Shown: positions 41,044 through 47,314 of the stretch, piece by piece
Layout of the letters: each line of letters opens with the position of its first letter
How positions within the stretch are numbered: position 1 is the first letter of the stretch
Assembly (NCBI GenBank): GCA_016025055.1
Contig: CP065590.1
Location: forward strand, 4,588,001-4,652,000
Source: Chryseobacterium indologenes
GTDB taxonomy: Bacteria; Bacteroidota; Bacteroidia; Flavobacteriales; Weeksellaceae
Reading direction: 5' to 3'
DNA: 64,000 nucleotides
Translations under genes and position numbers: made by a program
The notes under the pieces: model-generated
The model's input: the letters and a program-made list of their open reading frames with translations, nothing else
The model's database searches: none
Told to the model about the DNA's origin: nothing

Positions 41044-41670
41044 ATGAGAGATCATACCTGGCTTGAGAAATGGAATGAAAGATATACTCAGGAAGAATTT
41101 GTATACGGAACTGAACCCAATCTGTATTTACAAGAAAAACTGGCATCGTTGAAACCCGGAACTATTTTATTCCCGGCAGACGGTGAAGGGCGTAATTCTG
41201 TATATTCTGCCATTCAGGGCTGGAAAGCATCAGCTTTCGATATCAGTAAACAGGGCAGAAACAAAGCATTGCAACTTGCTGCAAAAAACAACGTAAGCAT
41301 CGATTATCAGGTGGGAGAATTGCAGACTCTTCGTTTTAATAAACAGCAATTTGATGTCATTGCATTGATCTATGCTCATTTTCCCGGAGATATAAAATCT
41401 GCTGTGCATCGGATGCTGGATCAATATCTCCGTAAAGGTGGATTCGTTATTTTTGAAGCTTTCAGTAAGAAACATCTCGGATATGTCACAAAAAATGAAA
41501 AAGTGGGCGGGCCGAGAGATCTTGAATCATTATTTTCAATAGAGGAAATCAGCGCCGATTTTCCTGATTATGAAATTAAAGAGCTTAAAGAAGTGGAAAT
41601 TGAGCTTAAAGAAGGCCTGTTTCATAACGGAACAGGTTCTGTTATTCGATTTGTAGGGCAAAAACGATAA
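41044..41670 (+). CDS. Class I SAM-dependent methyltransferase (TehB-like)
   Basis: A 208-residue cytoplasmic enzyme. The N-terminal [20 protein letters not shown] and the motif I strand [12 protein letters not shown] (a degenerate GxGxG) are those of the TehB/thiopurine-like small-molecule methyltransferases. ASAFDIS marks motif II and [11 protein letters not shown] motif post [14 protein letters not shown] marks motif IV. The acceptor substrate is unknown. It has its own promoter and terminator. Confidence 0.88.
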   Translation: MRDHTWLEKWNERYTQEEFVYGTEPNLYLQEKLASLKPGTILFPADGEGRNSVYSAIQGWKASAFDISKQGRNKALQLAAKNNVSIDYQVGELQTLRFNKQQFDVIALIYAHFPGDIKSAVHRMLDQYLRKGGFVIFEAFSKKHLGYVTKNEKVGGPRDLESLFSIEEISADFPDYEIKELKEVEIELKEGLFHNGTGSVIRFVGQKR

Positions 41671-41694
41671 AACTTAGAGTAAATATATACCACG

Positions 41695-41727
41695 GGTCAG
41701 AATATTCCGGAGATTCTGACCTTTTTT
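41695..41727 (+). terminator. Terminator of the methyltransferase gene
   Basis: GGTCAGAAT (41695-41703) and ATTCTGACC (41713-41721), followed by TTTTTT. Confidence 0.85.
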
Positions 41728-41741
41728 ATTCTTGTAAATGG

Positions 41742-41749
41742 TATTTTTG
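41742..41749 (+). promoter_or_regulatory. Candidate promoter box TATTTTTG
   Basis: Fits TAnnTTTG, 43 bases before the glycosylase ATG at 41793. No -33 TTG at the right distance is seen. Confidence 0.4.
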
Positions 41750-41792
41750 CTTAACGGAATAGTATTTGAAGTTTTATCTGAAAATAAATACC

Positions 41793-42527
41793 ATGCCTGA
41801 AGGTCCCTCCATAATTTTAATGAAAGAAAGTCTGCAGCCATTTGTCGGAAAACAAGTTACAGAAGCTTCAGGCAATGCTAAATTTGATAAAGAGCCTTTA
41901 CTTGGACAAATTCTGCTTGAGATCCGTACATTCGGGAAACAAACCTATCTTGTTTTTGAAAGATCGGTGATCCGGATTCATTTATTAATGTTTGGGTCGT
42001 ACAGCATTGATGAACAAACAAAACCCGATCAAAGCCTGAGACTCGCACTCTTCTTCTCCGCAGGCGCCATGTATTTTTACACTTGTTCCGTTAAAGCCGT
42101 TGAAATGGACTTCCTTACCACCATTGATTGGAAAGCTGACATTATGAGCGACGAATGGGATCCCAAAAAAGCAGAAAAGAAATTAAAATCGCACCCCGAC
42201 ATGATGGTCTGTGATGCCTTGATGGATCAGGATATTTTTTCTGGTGTGGGAAATATTATTAAGAATGAAGTACTTTTCAGAATCGGAGTCCAACCTGAGA
42301 GTCTGTTGGGAAATTTACCCAAGAAAAAGCTTAATGAGCTCATTGCAGAGGCGAGAAATTACAGCTTTGATTTCCTGAGATGGAAAAGGGAGTTTACATT
42401 GAAAAAACATTGGCTCGTTCATACAAAATCTCTATGCCCTGTCTGCGGGCAGAAACTGATCAAAAAACAAACCGGTAAAGGGAAAAGAAGAAGCTTTTAT
42501 TGCGAAAAGGATCAAAAACTGTATTGA
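41793..42527 (+). CDS. Fpg/Nei family DNA glycosylase
   Basis: A 244-residue base-excision repair enzyme that removes oxidised bases. The start must be the ATG at 41793, because the mature N-terminus PEGPSI supplies catalytic Pro2 and Glu3; the upstream in-frame ATG at 41766 would bury them. The helix-two-turn-helix region contains DQDIFSGVGNIIKNEVLFR, the family's ...GxGNxxxxE signature. The C-terminal zinc finger has CPVCGQ and then YCEKDQKLY, so the fourth zinc ligand Cys is replaced (by Asp or His-like position). It is monocistronic with a terminator at 42646. Confidence 0.92.
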   Translation: MPEGPSIILMKESLQPFVGKQVTEASGNAKFDKEPLLGQILLEIRTFGKQTYLVFERSVIRIHLLMFGSYSIDEQTKPDQSLRLALFFSAGAMYFYTCSVKAVEMDFLTTIDWKADIMSDEWDPKKAEKKLKSHPDMMVCDALMDQDIFSGVGNIIKNEVLFRIGVQPESLLGNLPKKKLNELIAEARNYSFDFLRWKREFTLKKHWLVHTKSLCPVCGQKLIKKQTGKGKRRSFYCEKDQKLY

Positions 42528-42958
42528 TAAAGATTCTTCACCATTCATTTAGCGTAATGTAAGCTTTCTGTTATAAGAACACCACCACTCCACTACAATC
42601 CCAATCTCCGTTTTCAACTTTCAATTATCCATTAATTAAATACATAAAACTCCACAACAGCGGGAGTTTTTTCATTTGTACTGCTACCGAAATTCATGAT
42701 TTGACTTTCTATATTAATTTTACTTAACAATTTTCTAATGTTATCTTAATTCCTTTAATCATATTTTAATTCTATTCACAAGCGTCTCTAATCCGGTCAT
42801 TCTAGTTTTGTAGAATAAAACAAGTCGGTCACATCAAACTAATAGTTACCACTACCATAAGCAATTCTACCTGTATTACTATTTCCATGAAACCAATCAT
42901 AGCATGAATTCCCCTTGAAAATGCAGGGTTTATTAATGAGATGACAAATACATAGAAT
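42528..42958. other. Intergenic region with a terminator, no gene
   Basis: It holds AAAACTCC/GGAGTTTT (42646-42670) with a T-run, the likely end of the glycosylase transcript, and AT-rich sequence upstream of the glycosyltransferase. A short CAACTTTCAATT tract (near 42614) also occurs at about 38430, a simple repeat. Confidence 0.5.
42646..42673 (+). terminator. Terminator of the glycosylase gene
   Basis: AAAACTCC (42646-42653) pairs with GGAGTTTT (42663-42670), 9-nt loop, T-run after. Confidence 0.7.
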
Positions 42959-43615
42959 ATGGCCATACCCAAACAAATATTTCAGACCTTCAAAACAAAG
43001 AAACTTCCGTTACTGACCAGGTTTCATATCTGGAATATGAAAAGAAAAAATCCTGAATACCATTATTTTTTCTACGAAGACAGTGACATAGAAAGATTTT
43101 TATCTGAAGAATTTCCTCCGGAATATATTAACTGCTATTAGAGATTAACCATTGGAGCTGCAAAAGCTGATTTTTTCCGTTATGCTATTCTCTATAAAAA
43201 GGGAGGCGTGTACCTGGATGTAGACAGCGCAATTACAAAGCCTTTGCGAGAGCTTATATATGAGGAGGATGAAGCTGTCATCAGTGTTGAAAGACACGAA
43301 AACCTGTATGTTCAGTGGGCGCTTATTTTCAGCCAAAACCATCCTTTTTTAAAGAAAACCCTAGAATTGATACTTTATAATATTGAAAACCACTGCTACC
43401 CTAATGACGTACATGCAACAACAGGTCCTGCTGTATTCACAAGAGGAATAAGGCAATCATTACAAGAAAACCCTGATATTCCGTATACTTTATTTAATGG
43501 AATTGAATTCCGCGGTTATTTACAATTCAAATATAAACTAGGGAAATTTTTCCTGTACAAAAGTAAATCTCAACATTGGAAACGGCTCCAGACCACCCAG
43601 GATATCATTGTTTAA
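42959..43615 (+). pseudogene. GT32-type glycosyltransferase (DXD sugar transferase) with in-frame TAG
   Basis: The frame 42959-43615 (219 codons) is open apart from one TAG at 43139-43141, codon 61. The N-terminal IPKQIFQTFKTKKLPLLTRF is typical of capsular/OCH1-like transferases. After the stop come LTIGAAKADFFRYAILYKKG and GVYLDVDSAI, the donor-binding DXD motif, and later WALIFSQNHPFLKK and TGPAVFTRGI. These are the expected blocks in the right spacing, so only the TAG breaks the gene. Unlike the other broken genes here, no homopolymer is involved. It may be a real nonsense mutation or a base-call error. The sugar and acceptor are unknown; no other polysaccharide genes are nearby. Its stop overlaps the convergent SMR gene by 4 bases. 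Confidence 0.8.
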
Positions 43616-43947
43616 TGGGTTCCCATTTTCGAAAATACATTAATAATAATCACTCCAAGGACAATCAATAGGATTCCTATAATAGCCGGTAAATCAGGCA
43701 CCTGTTTAAACACTATTACTCCGATCATTGTTATAAAAACAATTCCTACTCCGGACCAGATGGCATAGGTAATTCCGACAGGGATCTGACGAAGGGTGAG
43801 ACTCAGACAATAAAAGGCACAGGCATATCCTATGACCGTAACCAGAGAGGGCCACAATTTTGAAAATTCTTCCGACTTCTTTAAAAAAGTAGTAGCTATG
43901 ATTTCAAATATAATTGCCAGAGCAAGGAAAATATAACTGCGTCCCAT
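43612..43947 (-). CDS. SMR family small multidrug exporter (EmrE/QacE-like)
   Basis: A 111-residue inner-membrane protein with four helices. The essential membrane Glu is in IIFEIIATTFLKKSE (Glu at residue 14). Helix 3 holds GITYAIWSGVGIVF, the SMR signature with the GxG dimer contact, and helix 4 holds GILLIVLGVIIINV. EmrE-like dimers export cationic drugs against protons; which drugs cannot be told. The gene is convergent and overlaps the glycosyltransferase stop by 4 bases. Confidence 0.93.
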   Translation of the reverse strand: MGRSYIFLALAIIFEIIATTFLKKSEEFSKLWPSLVTVIGYACAFYCLSLTLRQIPVGITYAIWSGVGIVFITMIGVIVFKQVPDLPAIIGILLIVLGVIIINVFSKMGTH

Positions 43948-43962
43948 ATGTATTCTTTACTG

Positions 43963-43970
43963 CAAAAATA
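43963..43970 (-). promoter_or_regulatory. Candidate promoter box TATTTTTG for the SMR gene
   Basis: On the minus strand TATTTTTG lies 16 bases before the ATG at 43947; it fits TAnnTTTG. No -33 TTG is clear. Confidence 0.4.
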
Positions 43971-44573
43971 CTAAAAACTGATTTGTATTCTTAAAAGACG
44001 GTAATGATGGGGCTATGTTCATCATATGATTTCCTGTTGATTTTCATCGATTAATCATTTTAACCTGTTAATACATAACTGTTTATTTTTTTAAACAACT
44101 AATTTGTATGAATAGCTGACTTCCTGAAGGTGATCATATTCTTCTTTATACTGTCACATAAAGTGTCATGAAATATGACAGGTGACAAAAATTCCGCGGA
44201 AAAATCATTCGTGAAAAATAAATTTTCTTAACACTAAAATGTATTTTACGCTAAAATTTTACAGTCAGAAATTTCACATTGCGTCACTATTATGCAAAGC
44301 ATTGCTTGTTATTTGTTTTATCAAGTCCATTATATAAGTCTTTAATCGCTTATCAAATTTATAAAATTTTACAAATAAAACAATTAATATGTTAATAAAT
44401 TTTAAATAACATATTAATTTCTTTTAAACAAAAACTCACTAATACATGAACGCAAACACCCGTAATATACTGATATACATCATGGTCATTTATTTTGGCA
44501 CATGATTTGAAAGCTGTAATATTGCAATTGAAAGATTAATAAAAAAAAGTCAAATAATTAAAAATAATACAAA
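43971..44573. promoter_or_regulatory. AT-rich intergenic region with nested palindromes
   Basis: About 600 bases without a convincing gene. It includes TGTCAC (44152-44157), TGTCAT (44164-44169), ATGACA (44175-44180) and GTGACA (44182-44187), two nested inverted repeats, and a TCCGCGGA palindrome at 44193-44200. A 19-codon frame (44446-44505) encodes a hydrophobic peptide but is too short to support. Confidence 0.4.
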
Positions 44574-44654
44574 ATGATAACTTATATCGGTATCGCAACA
44601 TGTGTAGTTGTTTTCGCATCCTATTTCATGACAGTAAGAAGAGAAAGAAACTAA
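44574..44654 (+). CDS. 26-residue single-pass membrane peptide
   Basis: A tiny open frame not covered by longer genes: ATG at 44574, TAA ending at 44654. It encodes a hydrophobic segment (MITYIGIATCVVVFASYF) followed by a basic tail (VRRERN), which matches the layout of a small membrane peptide with the C-terminus in the cytoplasm. An A-rich leader precedes it. A structured RNA element (44703-44770) and a terminator (44818-44846) follow. It could act as a small regulator or a type I toxin; the sequence does not settle this. Peptides with a membrane segment and basic end recur at 46580 and 47050. Confidence 0.5.
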   Translation: MITYIGIATCVVVFASYFMTVRRERN

Positions 44655-44702
44655 TTCTAAAATAAGGTAGCCTATAGAATATCTATACTAATTATATTGT
44701 TT

Positions 44703-44770
44703 TATGTTTTTAATCTGGTGATTCAGATCGCTCTTTTACTCACTGGGAGTAAAAGGGCCCTAAAAACATA
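44703..44770 (+). ncRNA. Predicted three-way-junction RNA element
   Basis: TATGTTTTTA (44703-44712) pairs perfectly with TAAAAACATA (44761-44770). Inside are ATCTG/CAGAT (44713-44717/44724-44728; 6-nt loop) and a 12-bp stem GCTCTTTTACTC/GAGTAAAAGGGC (44730-44741/44747-44758; one G-U; 5-nt loop). The stems leave almost no unpaired bases at the junction. It could be part of the 3' UTR of the small peptide, an sRNA or a regulator. Confidence 0.45.
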
Positions 44771-44817
44771 GCAGGAAGATCTTAGTTTCATAACAAGTTT
44801 TAATATCCAAATGAGTC

Positions 44818-44846
44818 AAGCCGGGCGTTCGTCCGGCTTTTCTTTT
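44818..44846 (+). terminator. Terminator after the small peptide/RNA unit
   Basis: AAGCCGG (44818-44824) pairs with CCGGCTT (44833-44839), followed by TTCTTTTTT. Confidence 0.8.
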
Positions 44847-44921
44847 TTACCCCAGCCATCACATAAGCCTGGCCTAGCCTTTTATTCCCAATCAGGATGT
44901 TACACTACAATGAATAAGCTT

Positions 44922-44929
44922 TATCTTTG
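44922..44929 (+). promoter_or_regulatory. Candidate promoter box TATCTTTG for the AAA ATPase operon
   Basis: Fits TAnnTTTG, 21 bases before the ATG at 44951. It covers an in-frame TTG at 44927, which argues against that codon as the start. Confidence 0.5.
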
Positions 44930-44950
44930 TCAGAACATTTAACAGGCATT

Positions 44951-45670
44951 ATGAATCTCTACAACCTTATTATCCAGGATAAAGAACAGGTCAGTCTCAA
45001 CGAAGTATTTCTAAATAAAAGCAATCGGGATCAGCTTGTACAATTGATTAAGGAACACAACTTTCTGAAAGAGCTGCAGGAATACGGCCTTCCCGTTAAT
45101 AATAAAATTCTGCTGGAAGGAAGTTTAGGGTGCGGGAAAACGATGACGGCAAAAGCTATCGCCAATGCTCTTGGGAAAAATATCATCATTTTGAATTTAA
45201 GCAATATCGTGTCATCGCGTATCGGGGAAACTTCTCAAAATATTAAAATGATCTTTGATAAAGCTTCAAGGGAAAAATCTGTTCTTTTCCTTGATGAGCT
45301 CGACCAAATCGGAAAAGCAAGAGGAAGCGATGACAAGGATGTGGGCGAGATGAGACGGCTGGTGAATACTCTTATTCAATTGATTGATTATTATCCCGAA
45401 AATGCATTATTACTTTGTGCCACCAATCACGCAGAAATCATAGACACGGCTTTATTAAGACGTTTTCAGCTAAAGATTAAGTATGAGATGCCATCTGCAG
45501 AATTTTTAGATTCGTTCTATGATCAACTGCTTGACCGGTTTCCGGAAGAACTGAAAAATATTGAAAGAAAATATGCCGTTTCTTTTGCAGAAGCTAAAGA
45601 TCATGCCCTTACCGCGGTAAAAGCAGGATTGATCAAAAAACTGGAAGCACAAACAACCCCTCAGCCATGA
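44951..45670 (+). CDS. AAA family ATPase
   Basis: A 239-residue single-module ATPase with a short N-terminal helical region. Walker A is LLEGSLGCGKTMTAKAIA (near residue 60), Walker B is SVLFLDELDQIG (near 110) and the second region of homology has TNHAEIIDTALLRRFQL with an Arg finger pair. This is the classic-AAA type (FtsH/ClpX-like core, often called ATP-binding protein in stand-alone form). No protease domain is attached, so it remodels proteins or interacts with a partner. Its stop overlaps the start of the YggS gene (ATGA), so the two are translationally coupled. Confidence 0.9.
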   Translation: MNLYNLIIQDKEQVSLNEVFLNKSNRDQLVQLIKEHNFLKELQEYGLPVNNKILLEGSLGCGKTMTAKAIANALGKNIIILNLSNIVSSRIGETSQNIKMIFDKASREKSVLFLDELDQIGKARGSDDKDVGEMRRLVNTLIQLIDYYPENALLLCATNHAEIIDTALLRRFQLKIKYEMPSAEFLDSFYDQLLDRFPEELKNIERKYAVSFAEAKDHALTAVKAGLIKKLEAQTTPQP

Positions 45671-46412
45671 AAGAAGACCTCCTTCACAACCTGGAAGTCA
45701 TCCAAAACAGAATCCGTCAGGCATGTGTAAAATCCGGGGAAATCCTCAGGAAGTACAACTATTATTAGCGACTAAAACCGTTAGCCCTGACCGCATTAGA
45801 ATTGCTTTAGAAAATGGACAAACTCTGATTGCTGAAAATAAAGTTCAGGAACTTAAAGAAAAATATGAGGCTTTAAAAGATACTGATCATGAAAATCATT
45901 TTATCGGTCACCTGCAAACCAATAAAATCAAAGACATTCTGAAATACAAAGTCACCTGCATCCAATCTCTTGACCGGCTGGATCTTGCTGAAAAATTACA
46001 TCAAAAACTTTTAGCAGAAAATAAAACGATAAAGGTCCTGGTCCAGGTCAATACATCGAATGAAGAAAGTAAATTTGGTATCGAACCCAACCAGGCAGTA
46101 GATTTTATCAGAGAGGTTTCAAAATTTTCAACCTTACAGATACAAGGCCTGATGACCATCGGTCTATTCAGTGCAGAGAAGGAGCAGGTAAGACAATGCT
46201 TTATAATACTGAAAAACTTACAACAGGAAATTATCCGGGAAAACATTCCCAATATTGAAATGAAAGAACTTTCAATGGGTATGAGCGGAGACCTTGAAAC
46301 CGCTATTGAAGAAGGCTCAACGATGGTAAGAATAGGAACAGCCGTATTTGGAGCAAGAAATTATCCGGACAATTATTATTGGAATGAAAAAGAAACTGAT
46401 AATCAGGAGTAA
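45667..46412 (+). pseudogene. YggS/PLPBP family pyridoxal phosphate homeostasis protein, one frameshift
   Basis: The ATG at 45667, overlapping the ATPase stop, opens MKEDLLHNLEVIQNRIRQAC; the frame is lost at G4 (45736-45739; five needed) and resumes NPQEVQLLLATKTV. Repaired length is 248 residues. The PLP-binding Lys is in LLATKTV; other family blocks are LIAENKVQEL, FIGHLQTNKI, SLDRLDLAEKL, VQVNTSNEESKFG, LSMGMSGDLE and VRIGTAVFGAR. YggS-type proteins bind PLP and buffer its level and that of amino and keto acids; they have no catalytic reaction of their own. Coupling to an AAA ATPase is unusual. Confidence 0.9.
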
Positions 46413-46532
46413 CCAACCTTTTCATGTGTATCGGTACTTCCAGCATCAGTAAGTCACTAACAGGATTACGAAACATAAACAACTATTGGAATTGATGAAT
46501 CTTTAAATTAATATTCATTAGTCTACAAAATC

Positions 46533-46582
46533 GGTATACTTTTTGATCATAAATTACTAATAACCAAACAAATGCATTTATG
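46533..46582 (+). repeat. Duplicated leader repeat, copy 1
   Basis: A 50-nt sequence beginning GGTATACTTTTTGATCATAA and ending at the ATG of the first micro-lipoprotein. It matches copy 2 (47003-47052) at 43 of 50 positions by my count, so promoter, leader and gene were duplicated together. Confidence 0.7.
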
Positions 46583-46752
46583 ATTAAAAAATTACTATTA
46601 GGCTGTCTGTTAATGACAGTATTATTCTTTTTTCATGTGAAAAAGAAAACACACAGATGAAAAGTGGAATTTCAATTGAAACAATTTCAATTATAACCGT
46701 TCTCACTATGGGTGTAGCTATTTTTGTCGCGTACACCTATAAAAGAAGATAA
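46580..46752 (+). pseudogene. Micro-lipoprotein with C-terminal membrane segment, copy 1 (one frameshift)
   Basis: As sequenced, the ATG at 46580 gives a 26-residue frame. Adding one T to the run 46628-46633 gives 57 residues: MIKKLLLGCLLMTVLFFF, then SC at 19-20 (a perfect lipobox), a short polar linker, and a membrane segment ETISIITVLTMGVAIFVAYT ending in YKRR. Lipidation at Cys20 plus a C-terminal helix would anchor both ends. It shares SISIETISIIT-type residues and the exact shift site with the copy at 47050. No known family is recognised. A terminator follows at 46776. Confidence 0.6.
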
Positions 46753-46775
46753 TACATAATAAGACTAAACAACGT

Positions 46776-46810
46776 AAATACACCTTCTGATTTTAAGAGG
46801 TGTATTTTCA
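46776..46810 (+). terminator. Terminator after micro-lipoprotein copy 1
   Basis: AAATACACCT (46776-46785) pairs with AGGTGTATTT (46798-46807), 12-nt loop, trailing T. Confidence 0.75.
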
Positions 46811-47002
46811 TTAAAGATAGTAGGTATTAGAATCTACATGATGAAATTCTGACAGAATAGAAAATTACGGGATAATAGTCGCTTGAAATTTAACATGATA
46901 AGGAGTGTTTCAAAGAAATTATTTTTAATGTTTTTTGAAATGTATGTAAAACAACAATCATTTTAAAATTAAAATATATCTAATTTCAAAAGTCAAAATT
47001 GT

Positions 47003-47052
47003 GGTATATTTTTTGATCATAAATCACTAAAAACCAAATAAATACACATATG
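47003..47052 (+). repeat. Duplicated leader repeat, copy 2
   Basis: Second copy of the 50-nt leader, ending at the ATG of the second micro-lipoprotein. The common core is TTTTTGATCATAAAT-ACTAA-AACC. Confidence 0.7.
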
Positions 47053-47228
47053 TTTGAAAAAATACCGAGAGGATATTTATTGCTTGCAATACTATCTCTT
47101 TTTCATGTTCTCCACGCACTACAACCGCAGATAAAGGTAGTATCTCTATAGAAACCATTTCGATCATCACTTTTGTGATTGTGGGAATTTCCATTCTCAT
47201 GGTCTATTATACAACCAAGAAAAAATAA
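47050..47228 (+). pseudogene. Micro-lipoprotein with C-terminal membrane segment, copy 2 (one frameshift)
   Basis: The ATG at 47050 gives a 33-residue frame as sequenced. Adding one T to the run 47099-47103 gives 59 residues: MFEKIPRGYLLLAILSLF, then SC at 19-20, a linker SPRTTTADKG, and a membrane segment SIETISIITFVIVGISILMV with a TTKKK tail. Cys20, Gly30 and ISIETISIIT align exactly with copy 1. The frame change falls at the same codon in both copies, directly before the Ser-Cys of the lipobox, at TTTCATGT. It could be a repeated sequencing error or programmed frameshifting. Confidence 0.6.
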
Positions 47229-47259
47229 TCTATTTCGCAAAGATTCTGGTTATGTGAAT

Positions 47260-47290
47260 AAAAAATCCCTCTCAAAATTGAAAGGGATCT
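47260..47290 (-). terminator. Terminator of gcvP
   Basis: The hairpin ATCCCTCTCAA/TTGAAAGGGAT (two mismatches) lies 25 bases after the gcvP stop and is followed by T6 on the minus strand. Confidence 0.8.
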
Positions 47291-47314
47291 GTTTATGTTC
47301 CGGAAAACTTCTGA

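Noticed and set aside
44446..44505. 19-codon hydrophobic frame before the membrane peptide
   Set aside because: Too short; no independent support beyond hydrophobicity.
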